A stretch of 8,896 bases of DNA. It comes from Candidatus Bathyarchaeota archaeon (GTDB lineage: Archaea > Thermoproteota > Bathyarchaeia > Bathyarchaeales > SOJC01). Of this stretch, positions 1 through 6,006 are shown in pieces; the stretch's first letter is position 1, and each line of letters begins with the position of its first letter. Under the pieces are notes generated by a model that saw nothing but the letters and a program-made list of their open reading frames with translations, was not told the DNA's origin and made no database searches. The DNA is taken from positions 1-8,896 of the forward strand of contig JAGLZJ010000028.1 of NCBI GenBank assembly GCA_023131555.1, written 5' to 3'. The position numbers and the translations under genes are program-made.

Positions 1-12
1 GGGAAATTAAAG

Positions 13-87
13 TGGACCGAGGGGGATTTGAACCCCCGACCTCCTGAGTGCAAGTCAGGCATTCATACCGAACTGAACTACCGGCCC
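13..87 (-). tRNA. tRNA-Ala (anticodon UGC)
   Basis: Read on the minus strand this folds into a complete 75-nt cloverleaf: acceptor GGGCCGG paired with TCGGTCC, D stem GTTC/GAAT, anticodon stem CCTGA/TCAGG around loop CTTGCAC, variable loop AGGTC, and T arm GGGGG-TTCAAAT-CCCCC. The anticodon is TGC, so it decodes GCN alanine codons. Acceptor position 3 is G opposite U70, the G3-U70 wobble pair that alanyl-tRNA synthetase recognises, and the discriminator base is A; both support Ala. No intron is seen. CCA is not encoded (the next bases are CTTTAA), so it must be added after transcription. The T-rich run beyond the 3' end (CTTTAATTT) could end transcription. Confidence 0.97.
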
Positions 88-121
88 TAATTTCACGTTG
101 ACTTTGATACAGGAACCTGAA

Positions 122-130
122 TCTTTAAGA
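122..130. promoter_or_regulatory. Candidate box A (TATA) between tRNA-Ala and the aminopeptidase gene
   Basis: TCTTTAAGA is almost its own reverse complement (TCTTAAAGA) and resembles archaeal box A elements. On the minus strand its centre lies about 39 bp from the mature tRNA 5' end, which would give a leader of roughly 12 nt. On the plus strand it would place a start near position 150, inside the palindrome at 147-165. Both roles are inferred from spacing only. A second, weaker T-rich element (CTTTTTA, 218-224) is closer to the preferred aminopeptidase ATG at 262. Confidence 0.4.
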
Positions 131-132
131 TT

Positions 133-174
133 TTGGTCAACCTGAATTTGACCACTATGGTCAAACTGGTCAAT
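133..174. repeat. Cluster of four TGGTCAA motifs with a 19-bp palindrome, candidate operator
   Basis: TGGTCAA occurs at 134-140, inverted at 148-154, and direct at 158-164 and 167-173. The middle two extend to a perfect inverted repeat, TTTGACCA (147-154) and TGGTCAAA (158-165), separated by CTA. The 8-3-8 symmetry is what a dimeric helix-turn-helix regulator would bind. The cluster lies upstream of the preferred aminopeptidase start and just downstream of the candidate box A, so a bound protein could block plus-strand transcription or influence the divergent tRNA gene. The repeats are seen directly; the regulatory role is inference. The longer TTG-started reading frame also crosses this block, so a coding explanation is possible but less likely. 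Confidence 0.5.
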
Positions 175-261
175 GCGCGCGCAAACCAGGATCCTCATCT
201 CCAACATATCGAAATTCTTTTTAGCGATCTCCACAGAATTCTTGGTTCAGTGAATCAGCCT

Positions 262-1110
262 ATGAAAGCCTTCATCTCAGTTGATCTAGAAGGATTGCCT
301 TACGTAGTCATCCCAGCTCACCTTAACCTCAAGGGCTCATTGTATGATGAAGCCAGAAAAATCGCAACTCAAGTCACCTTGATCGTCGCTGATGAACTGA
401 ACAAGAATGGGTTTGATCAGGTTGTTATAGCTGACAGCCATGGTCCCATGGTAAATCTTATCGTGGACAGCTTGCCGGAATACGTTGAAATCGTGCGAGG
501 TGTACTAAGGCCAGTCAGCATGGTTTCCGGAGCAGAGAATTGTGACATTGCGCTCTTTCTCGGATACCATGCTAAATTCGGGACTGCGAGGTCCACGTTT
601 GATCACACCTACAGCGGCAGGACTGTTCGCAAGGTTGAAGTGAATGGGGTTGAAGCAAGCGAGTTTCTGCTCAACTCTTACGCACTCGGCGAAATCGAAA
701 TCCCTGTCGTAATGGTTGCCGGAGATACACTACTTCTCAAAGATGATGTAGAGCACCACACGCCGTGGGCTGAAACTGTAGCCCTGAAAGAGTCCATTAG
801 CAGAACTGCCGCTCGCAGCGTCAGCATGGTGAAACTTGAGAGAGAGCTGAAAGAAGCCGTTAAGAAAGCCGTGACGAACTTCAAACAGAACAGGGTAACA
901 CCGCTACTTGTGAAGAAACCTGTAAAAACAGCAGTTACATTCAATGCCACCCACCAAGCAGACGTTGCGGAGCTTCTCAGCATGGTTAACAGAACGGGAG
1001 GTTTAACAGTAGAGTATACTTCGATTAACATGATCGATGCGTACAAGACGCTCCAACTCCTAGTGCTAGCGTCAGCAGGTGCCACCTCCCTCCTTGAGAA
1101 CTTGAAATAG
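262..1110 (+). CDS. dppA: M55-family D-aminopeptidase (DppA-like)
   Basis: A 282-residue zinc peptidase of the DppA family, which removes N-terminal D-amino acids from short peptides such as D-Ala-D-Ala. The start MKAFISVDLEG matches the family N-terminus and gives metal ligands Asp8 and Glu10. His60 (IADSHGP) and His103 (LGYHAKFG) follow, with Glu134 in the NGVEASE segment, and His115 (FDHTYSG) sits where Bacillus DppA has its proposed catalytic histidine. The frame is open back to TTG at 133 (ATG at 157 also possible). I chose ATG 262 because family similarity begins there and the upstream 43 codons cover repeats and look non-coding. No strong ribosome site precedes it. It stands alone on its strand and ends 27 bp from the convergent kinase gene. 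An archaeon lacks classical murein, so the likely role is recycling of D-peptides or general peptide use (inference). Confidence 0.88.
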   Translation: MKAFISVDLEGLPYVVIPAHLNLKGSLYDEARKIATQVTLIVADELNKNGFDQVVIADSHGPMVNLIVDSLPEYVEIVRGVLRPVSMVSGAENCDIALFLGYHAKFGTARSTFDHTYSGRTVRKVEVNGVEASEFLLNSYALGEIEIPVVMVAGDTLLLKDDVEHHTPWAETVALKESISRTAARSVSMVKLERELKEAVKKAVTNFKQNRVTPLLVKKPVKTAVTFNATHQADVAELLSMVNRTGGLTVEYTSINMIDAYKTLQLLVLASAGATSLLENLK

Positions 1111-1137
1111 GTTCCACAAATCAGCTGGGCAGTTTAG

Positions 1138-1701
1138 CTAGCTCCTACGGGATAGGATGCGTTCATTCAGAGCCCTCATAACTACTTCAGTGCATTCAGA
1201 GGGAGAAAGCGTCGAGGAGTCAACTGTTACTTCTGGATTAGAAGTTTCATAGGGAACGCCGACTCCTGGAACATTGGGAGCGTCCCCCAGTTTCGCCTTC
1301 GTGTAGATTTGGCTTGGAGCGAGATGCAGATCTTTACGGTTTTCTTCTCGTTGAATGCAGACTTCCAGAGGGCACTTCACATATGCTTCCATGAAATCCG
1401 CGATGAGATGTCGTGCTTGTTCCCGGAATCGCCTACGGTTTCCAGTTGCGTCAATTATGACATTGACACCGTTTTTAGTCAACATCAAGGAAGTGAAAAC
1501 CAAAGCACCATAAACCAGAGAACGCTCCTCTTCCGAGTAAGTGGGAGTTGGAGTCAGGTGCTTCCTTACCAGATCCACAGACACGACTTCAGTGTATGCG
1601 CCCAAGGTCTTCAGCTTCTGCTCGAGCAGGGATGTTATTGTGGATTTGCCACTCCCTGGCAGACCAGTGACCCAAAGGCACCATCCTTGTTGATCTCTCA
1701 A
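1138..1701 (-). CDS. CysC-like P-loop kinase (adenylylsulfate-kinase family, substrate uncertain)
   Basis: A small P-loop kinase of about 187 residues. Counting from TTG 1701, it has a Walker A GLPGSGKST at 13-21, VDLVR (42-46) where APS kinases have DGDxVR, a strand ending in IIDATGNRRR (82-91), a CPLEVCIQRE segment (110-119), and VPGVGVPYE (144-152), equivalent to the APS-kinase TGxxxPYE region. The fold is clear, but the DGD motif and the usual FSxxxRxxNxxR segment are altered and no sulfate-assimilation gene is nearby, so APS may not be the substrate. Start choice: TTG 1701 has GGTGA (1710-1706) at a 4-nt spacing; GTG 1716 is also open but has no ribosome site and would overlap the upstream gene by 11 nt. 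The upstream phosphotransferase stop codon lies inside that GGTGA, which suggests coupled translation. It converges with the aminopeptidase gene. Confidence 0.85.
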   Translation of the reverse strand: MRDQQGWCLWVTGLPGSGKSTITSLLEQKLKTLGAYTEVVSVDLVRKHLTPTPTYSEEERSLVYGALVFTSLMLTKNGVNVIIDATGNRRRFREQARHLIADFMEAYVKCPLEVCIQREENRKDLHLAPSQIYTKAKLGDAPNVPGVGVPYETSNPEVTVDSSTLSPSECTEVVMRALNERILSRRS

Positions 1702-1705
1702 TCGG

Positions 1706-1710
1706 TCACC
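1706..1710 (-). promoter_or_regulatory. Ribosome site overlapping the upstream stop codon
   Basis: On the minus strand GGTGA contains the TGA stop (1708-1706) of the phosphotransferase gene and matches the archaeal anti-Shine-Dalgarno complement GGAGGTGATC. It lies 4 nt before TTG 1701, which suggests that ribosomes ending the first kinase reinitiate on the second. This decides the start chosen for the CysC-like gene. Confidence 0.55.
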
Positions 1711-2827
1711 TACCACGGAGGAAGTAGGAGTTCACATTCTTCAGATCCAGCGCTTCAGCTTCAAGAATGTTGATTATGAAATTAATGAGTTTGGTTCTCA
1801 CGGATTCTGGTAACTGAGGATACCATATTGGCGAGGCAACCACAAGAGCGCGCCAAGCAAAGAAAGGCGGGATTACGCTCAGTATCTCCTCGTCGCCTGT
1901 CTCATCCAAATATTGTTTCCAAAATAAGTCGAAAAGGGTTTCAAAGGCTTCCGTAAGCCGTCCATAGGTTTGAAGGCTATAGAAGATGTAGTTAATTGTC
2001 ATAGCACTCAGATCATCTGCGGGCTCACCCCATTCTCCTCGACTGCGATCGAGAACCACAAAATCGTCAGCATCGCGAAACAAGATGTTCCAAGGGTGGT
2101 AATCCCCGTGAATCTGTGACAATCTTTGAGAGAATCCTTTCAGCTTCCATTTCCAATCAACACAGCTTTTCTCGATCTCGGCTAAAGATTCAGCGTTGAC
2201 GTATTCAAGAGCTGTCGAATAGCTATCTGTCAACCCCATAATGCCTTCACCGTGACCGATTAAGTCTCGAATTCGCCGAGTGTAGAGAGTTTTTTCTCCA
2301 CTTTTTGTAGCGTGAATCTCAGTCAAATATGAAGAAAGGGCTCTGCATCGCGTGATATCCAGGTCAGTCAGTTGCTTCGTCGCTTTCAGCCTATCAAGAT
2401 CCCTGTGGTACGGATTACCTTCAATGAATTCAGTCAAGATAAAGAATTCATTGCAGTCACCTAAAGACTTCAATCGTCCGTCTAAGGTGAAGGCGCCAAC
2501 ATCCAGTGACTTCACATGATTCTTCAGCCTGTTGAAGGCCGAATGCTGCCACAGCAGAACCCCAGCGCGATCACTGAAATGGTCGTGACCGAAGCCACCT
2601 GGTCGCATGGTAGATAGAACTACTCTACTCGTTGAACTCTCAACCTTCAGGTCGATGACTATGGGAATTCCATATCCCCAACCTTTAATGTCATCGGCGT
2701 GCTCATCTTTCTGTTCAGTTGAGGCACCGATCGGTTTGATCGAGAGTATTTCAACGTTTTCACCAAACACGGAAGAAAGATACGTCCTCAGGTTTCCTCT
2801 TGAAAAATCCTTGCCGTCTGTCACCAT
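1706..2827 (-). CDS. Aminoglycoside-phosphotransferase-fold kinase (APH/choline-kinase superfamily)
   Basis: A 373-residue small-molecule kinase. The catalytic loop is IHGDYHPWNILF (239-250), with Asp242 as presumed base and Asn247 as metal ligand. The metal-binding aspartate is in VLDRSRGEWGEPADDLS (258-274), equivalent to the DFG position and followed by the GDPAxDLA-like segment. The N-lobe carries a distinctive MRPGGFGHDHFSDRA block (74-88), while the usual ATP-anchoring lysine is not obvious there. From memory this PGGFGH/HFSDRA and LDRSRGE subfamily recurs in bacteria next to CysC-like kinases; I could not check this. Start ATG 2827 has GTGAT (2837-2833) at a 5-nt spacing. It is first in a two-gene unit with the P-loop kinase. 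Despite the name there is no reason to call it antibiotic resistance; a sugar, nucleoside or lipid-headgroup substrate is equally possible. Confidence 0.87.
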   Translation of the reverse strand: MVTDGKDFSRGNLRTYLSSVFGENVEILSIKPIGASTEQKDEHADDIKGWGYGIPIVIDLKVESSTSRVVLSTMRPGGFGHDHFSDRAGVLLWQHSAFNRLKNHVKSLDVGAFTLDGRLKSLGDCNEFFILTEFIEGNPYHRDLDRLKATKQLTDLDITRCRALSSYLTEIHATKSGEKTLYTRRIRDLIGHGEGIMGLTDSYSTALEYVNAESLAEIEKSCVDWKWKLKGFSQRLSQIHGDYHPWNILFRDADDFVVLDRSRGEWGEPADDLSAMTINYIFYSLQTYGRLTEAFETLFDLFWKQYLDETGDEEILSVIPPFFAWRALVVASPIWYPQLPESVRTKLINFIINILEAEALDLKNVNSYFLRGR

Positions 2828-2860
2828 TAGACATCACGCCATGAGAAAGGTACTGAGTAA

Positions 2861-2880
2861 TCCTAATATTACTTTACAAA
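2861..2880. promoter_or_regulatory. Bidirectional promoter with a shared palindromic TATA element
   Basis: The 78-bp divergent gap between the kinase pair and the deaminase has one AT-rich core, TAATATTA (2864-2871), which is a perfect palindrome. It lies 38 bp before ATG 2906 on the plus strand and 37 bp before ATG 2827 on the minus strand, good box A distances in both directions. ACTTTACAAA (2871-2880) beside it could be a second plus-strand box A or, read on the minus strand, supply the purine-rich BRE (GTAAAG). Transcription initiation is inferred from position. Confidence 0.5.
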
Positions 2881-2894
2881 AAAAATCTGGGATC

Positions 2895-2900
2895 GGAGGT
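2895..2900 (+). promoter_or_regulatory. Strong Shine-Dalgarno site of the deaminase gene
   Basis: GGAGGT matches the archaeal 16S 3' end well and lies 5 nt before ATG 2906. It fixes the deaminase start. Confidence 0.75.
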
Positions 2901-2905
2901 CAATC

Positions 2906-4252
2906 ATGAACACCCTTGTTGAGGGGGGTACCATCGTCACCATGAGTGATCGTGGCGTAATTCAAGATGGTGCAATAGCTATTCAAGAAGACAGGATAAT
3001 TGAAGTGGGAAAATCAAGTGAATTGAAAAGGAAGTACAGAGGGTACGCAAAGATAGAAGCAGAAGGCAGGGTTGTCATTCCAGGTTTAATCAACACGCAT
3101 CATCATGCGGCGATGAGCCTCCTCCGAGGGTACGCAGACGACGTTGACTTGAAGACTTGGTTAGAGAAATGGGTGTGGCCACTCGAAAAACACATGGATG
3201 GAAGAGATATCTACGTAGGAGCCTTGCTAACAGCCATCGAATCAATTAAAGGCGGCACCACGACCGTGAACACAATGTACCACTATAGCCCAGAGTACAA
3301 CGAAGCACGGGCTTTCGCAGATGCCGGTCTGCGAGGCGTAATTGGGCACGTTTGCTTCTCTTGGAGGAAGGAACACGATATCCAAACTCTAAAGAAGCTA
3401 GCCGCAACGTGGCATGGGAAAGAAGGAGGACGTTTACGAGTCAGTGTGGACCCCCATGCCCCCTATACAGTTGATCCGGAATACATGATTCAACTGAAAA
3501 CTCTCAGCAAAGAGCTGAACCAACAATATGGATTGAAAGACGCGCCTATCATTTGGCATCTTCACCTAGCAGAGACATCAGATGAGACCGAGAAGATTAA
3601 GGCAGCCTTCAACGTCCCCGTGAAAGGAGGAGCAGTCGAATACTTAGACGCCCTCGGAGTTCTGTCAGGTAATGTCGTTGCAGCCCATTGTGTTCACCTT
3701 ACGCCGAGAGACATCCAGATATTAAAGGAGAGACAGGTCAAAGTGGTTCACAACCCAATATCGAACCTAAAACTCTCCGCAGGAATAAGCCCTCTTCCAA
3801 GACTGATAGAAAACAAGGTGCAGGTGAGTCTTGGAACGGACAGTTCCTGCTCCAACAACAGTTCAGATATGTTTGAAGTTATGAAGATCACGGCACTTCT
3901 TCACAAAGGAGTGACGGGTAACCCAACCGTTTTACCAGCTGAAAAAGTATTGCAGATGGCTACACTGGATGGGGCGAAATCACTGAAGTGGCAAAACGAG
4001 ATCGGATCCATAGAAGAGGGAAAAAAAGCTGATCTTGCGATAGTGAACTTCAAGAAACCTCATCTCCGACCATTATACAATGAAGTCAGCCACCTCGTCT
4101 ATTCAACTAAGAGCTCAGACGTCGAAACCGTCATCATCAATGGAGAGGTTGTGATGGAAGACAGAACCGTGAAAACGGTCAACGTTGACGAAGTTCTGGA
4201 GAAGGTGGATAAGGTAAAAAGCGATCTTCTTACGCGCACACAAAATGATTAA
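2906..4252 (+). CDS. mtaD: MTA/SAH/5'-deoxyadenosine deaminase (amidohydrolase superfamily)
   Basis: A 448-residue metal-dependent amidohydrolase of the MtaD/DadD/SsnA group, which deaminates the adenine of S-adenosylhomocysteine, 5'-methylthioadenosine or 5'-deoxyadenosine. A small beta domain (1-58) leads into GLINTHHHAAM (60-70) with the metal HxH at His65 and His67. VDPHAPYT (His184), HLHLAET (His220 and Glu223), AAHCVHL (261-265), HNPISNLKLSAG (282-293) and LGTDSS with Asp312 complete the barrel's metal and catalytic set. The C-terminal KADLAIV and VIINGEVVMED segments rebuild the beta domain. Its neighbour 62 bp downstream is an SAH-hydrolase homologue, so SAH is the likely main substrate. 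dadD would be an equally good symbol. The exact nucleoside cannot be settled from sequence, and a guanine or other aminohydrolase is less likely. Confidence 0.88.
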   Translation: MNTLVEGGTIVTMSDRGVIQDGAIAIQEDRIIEVGKSSELKRKYRGYAKIEAEGRVVIPGLINTHHHAAMSLLRGYADDVDLKTWLEKWVWPLEKHMDGRDIYVGALLTAIESIKGGTTTVNTMYHYSPEYNEARAFADAGLRGVIGHVCFSWRKEHDIQTLKKLAATWHGKEGGRLRVSVDPHAPYTVDPEYMIQLKTLSKELNQQYGLKDAPIIWHLHLAETSDETEKIKAAFNVPVKGGAVEYLDALGVLSGNVVAAHCVHLTPRDIQILKERQVKVVHNPISNLKLSAGISPLPRLIENKVQVSLGTDSSCSNNSSDMFEVMKITALLHKGVTGNPTVLPAEKVLQMATLDGAKSLKWQNEIGSIEEGKKADLAIVNFKKPHLRPLYNEVSHLVYSTKSSDVETVIINGEVVMEDRTVKTVNVDEVLEKVDKVKSDLLTRTQND

Positions 4253-4305
4253 AGGTCTGAAGTCTTCTACTCAGAATACTCGTCACTTGACTTCACAGAA
4301 ATGAA

Positions 4306-4311
4306 GGAGAT
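4306..4311 (+). promoter_or_regulatory. Ribosome site deciding the GTG start of ahcY
   Basis: GGAGAT precedes GTG 4315 by 3 nt, or 5 nt counted from GGAG. There is no better-placed ATG before the conserved N-terminal region, so it supports the GTG start. Confidence 0.6.
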
Positions 4312-4314
4312 AAC

Positions 4315-5571
4315 GTGGTAAACTTCAAAGTAAAGAACCTGAACCTTTCAGACGAAGGAGCCCTATCCACAGAATGGGCGTCCATGCACATGCCAGTTCT
4401 AAATCAAATTAAGGATAGATTCGAGAAGGAGAAGCCTCTCAAGGGCATCAGCATAGGCGCTTCACTACACGTCACCAAGGAAACCAGTGTGCTCATAAGC
4501 GCTTTGATGGCAGGAGGCGCAAAGGTTGCACTCTGCGGCTCTAACCCGTTGTCCACCCAAGACGAAATTGCAGCATTCTTAGCGAGGCAAGAGGTCAGCA
4601 TCTACGCCTGGAGAGGTCAGACTACTGAGGAGTACTACTGGTGCGTTGAAAAAGTAATAGACGCTGAACCACAAGTCACAGTTGATGACGGAGCCGACTT
4701 AGTTGGGATAATCCACTCGAAGAGAACCACTATTCTCCCCCAGATAAGGGGTGGAACCGAGGAAACGACTACAGGAGTCATAAGACTCCGCGCCATGGAA
4801 ATGGCAGGTGAGCTGAAGTATCCGATAATCGCAGTGAACGATGCCTACACGAAACACCTCTTTGACAACAGGTATGGAACGGGGCAGAGCACTCTTGATG
4901 GTATAGTGAGAACCACAAGCATTCTGCTCGCAGGAAAAAACTTCGTCGTGGCCGGGTATGGATGGTGTGGTCGGGGACTGGCTCTGAGGGCAAAGGGAAT
5001 GGGAGCCAAAGTCATCGTTACCGAGACCAATCCAACTAAGGCATTAGAAGCGGTCATGGATGGATACCAAGTATTACCCATGAGGGAAGCAGCTGAGATA
5101 GGCGACATCTTCGTCACAGTCACAGGAAGCAAACATGTCATAAGAAAAGAACATATGGCGAAGATGAAGGACGGGGCAATACTGGCAAACAGTGGACACT
5201 TCAACGTGGAAATCAACATACCAGACCTAGAAAGCATCACAGAAAGAAGAAGAAGAGTTCGAGAGAACCTGGAGGAATATCACACAAAGGACGGAAGAAG
5301 GCTCTACTTACTCGGTGAAGGCAGACTGATAAACCTCGCTGCCGCTGAAGGTCACCCCTCAGAGGTGATGGATATGTCGTTCGCGAATCAAGCCCTATGC
5401 ATAGAGCATTTGGTGAAGACTCCTAAGCTCCAACCAAAAGTCCACCGAGTCCCAGCCTCAATAGATGAACATGTTGCCATGCTCAAACTGAATGCAATGC
5501 ATATCAAGATAGACACCCTTACATCAGCACAGAAAACGTATATTGAAACCTGGAAAACAGGAACAATTTGA
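4315..5571 (+). CDS. ahcY: S-adenosylhomocysteine hydrolase family (SAH or S-inosylhomocysteine hydrolase)
   Basis: A 418-residue NAD-dependent enzyme that splits SAH, or its deaminated form, into homocysteine and a nucleoside. Visible family motifs: LHVTKET (51-57; human HMTVET), VDDGADL (123-129), RGGTEETTTG (145-154), VNDAYTKHLFDN (174-185) with the presumed catalytic Lys180 and Asp184, NAD-binding GYGWCGRG (214-221), TETNP (236-240) for the NAD ribose, NSGHFNVEI (292-300), and EGRLINLAAAEGHPS (335-349) with His347. The protein ends in KTGTI and lacks the C-terminal PDHYRY tail that carries NAD from the next subunit in eukaryotic enzymes; short archaeal and Thermotoga forms share this. GYGWCGRG instead of GYGDVGKG is also typical of that group. 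The start is GTG. It lies 62 bp after the deaminase gene, probably in the same transcript. The adjacent deaminase leaves open whether the real substrate is S-inosylhomocysteine. Confidence 0.95.
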   Translation: MVNFKVKNLNLSDEGALSTEWASMHMPVLNQIKDRFEKEKPLKGISIGASLHVTKETSVLISALMAGGAKVALCGSNPLSTQDEIAAFLARQEVSIYAWRGQTTEEYYWCVEKVIDAEPQVTVDDGADLVGIIHSKRTTILPQIRGGTEETTTGVIRLRAMEMAGELKYPIIAVNDAYTKHLFDNRYGTGQSTLDGIVRTTSILLAGKNFVVAGYGWCGRGLALRAKGMGAKVIVTETNPTKALEAVMDGYQVLPMREAAEIGDIFVTVTGSKHVIRKEHMAKMKDGAILANSGHFNVEINIPDLESITERRRRVRENLEEYHTKDGRRLYLLGEGRLINLAAAEGHPSEVMDMSFANQALCIEHLVKTPKLQPKVHRVPASIDEHVAMLKLNAMHIKIDTLTSAQKTYIETWKTGTI

Positions 5572-5582
5572 TCATGACAAAA

Positions 5583-5589
5583 CTTATAA
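5583..5589 (+). promoter_or_regulatory. Box A (TATA) of the small membrane protein gene
   Basis: CTTATAA is a good archaeal box A. Its centre lies about 40 bp before ATG 5626, which would put the start near 5612 and leave a short leader containing GGTG (5617-5620) 5 nt before the ATG. It suggests this gene is transcribed independently of ahcY. Confidence 0.55.
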
Positions 5590-5625
5590 CATCTACGTGC
5601 CTAAGAGGCATCAACTGGTGCTAAC

Positions 5626-5946
5626 ATGGCAAGTAAGGATCAAGGAGTTGGCGGACTTATATTCTCCATATGTGTCGCCATAGCTATCGGCTACACATTG
5701 GGGCTCTTCTGGCTAGGTGATCCGCTTGGAACCTCATCTTGGCCTCTCGAATTCTGGCTAATAGCCATCCCAGTTTACCTAGCATTCATACTAATTCTGG
5801 GCATAGGAGCCTGGATAGGCTGGACAATGGCAACGACTCCACCTCCAAAACCAATTGAAGACTTCGAAACTGAAGTAACAAAGGAAGAGACAGCAGAAGC
5901 AGTGGAAGAGCCTGAGGAAAAACCCAAGAAGGACAAGAAGAAATAG
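5626..5946 (+). CDS. Small two-helix membrane protein with charged C-terminal tail
   Basis: A 106-residue protein that I do not assign to a family. Two hydrophobic segments are clear: about 9-31 (GGLIFSICVAIAIGYTLGLF) and 42-68 (EFWLIAIPVYLAFILILG and onward), the second with glycines at 59, 61 and 65 that could allow close helix packing. A short loop with GDPLG and SSWP joins them. After TTPPPKP comes an acidic stretch (about 78-98) and then KPKKDKKK to the end. The tail is probably cytoplasmic and disordered, so both ends would face inside. No signal-peptide cleavage site is evident. It has its own box A and a GGTG ribosome site and sits between ahcY and a nucleotidyltransferase, which gives no firm clue to function. 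Confidence 0.75.
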   Translation: MASKDQGVGGLIFSICVAIAIGYTLGLFWLGDPLGTSSWPLEFWLIAIPVYLAFILILGIGAWIGWTMATTPPPKPIEDFETEVTKEETAEAVEEPEEKPKKDKKK

Positions 5947-5968
5947 GAATCTTCACTACGACGAATCT

Positions 5969-5980
5969 CCTTTTTATTTA
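5969..5980 (+). promoter_or_regulatory. T-rich box A ahead of the nucleotidyltransferase, possibly also a terminator
   Basis: CCTTTTTATTTA lies 22 bp after the membrane-protein stop and about 30 bp before ATG 6007. The TTTTTATTTA part fits a box A, with a predicted start near 6002 and almost no leader. Archaeal transcription also ends at T runs, so the same bases may end the upstream transcript. Confidence 0.45.
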
Positions 5981-6006
5981 CTCAAACACGATACCTTGGG
6001 GGTTAG

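Noticed and set aside
515..986. TCAGCATGGT occurs three times (515-524, 821-830, 977-986) in the aminopeptidase gene
   Set aside because: All three are in the same codon phase and encode VSMV, VSMV and LSMV; the spacing is irregular, so shared codon choice explains it better than a DNA signal.
678..1085. Minus-strand open frame of 135 codons inside the aminopeptidase gene
   Set aside because: Low-complexity Ser/Thr-rich translation opposite a gene with complete family motifs; a shadow frame.
1702..1716. Possible frameshift splitting one fused two-domain kinase
   Set aside because: Both proteins have complete domains, and the junction has a proper stop, ribosome site and start, so two separate genes fit better.
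1309..1773. Plus-strand open frame of 154 codons across the P-loop kinase
   Set aside because: It is antisense to the Walker A-containing kinase and has no recognisable domain or ribosome site.
2607..2909. Plus-strand open frame of 100 codons across the divergent promoter region
   Set aside because: Mostly antisense to the phosphotransferase N-lobe and spans the promoter; no domain.
4258..4295. 7-bp inverted repeat TGAAGTC/GACTTCA between the deaminase and ahcY
   Set aside because: A 24-nt loop and a short stem without a following T run are weak evidence for a terminator or attenuator, and such repeats arise by chance.
4845..5240. Minus-strand open frame inside ahcY
   Set aside because: Opposite the NAD-binding domain, whose motifs are all on the plus strand.
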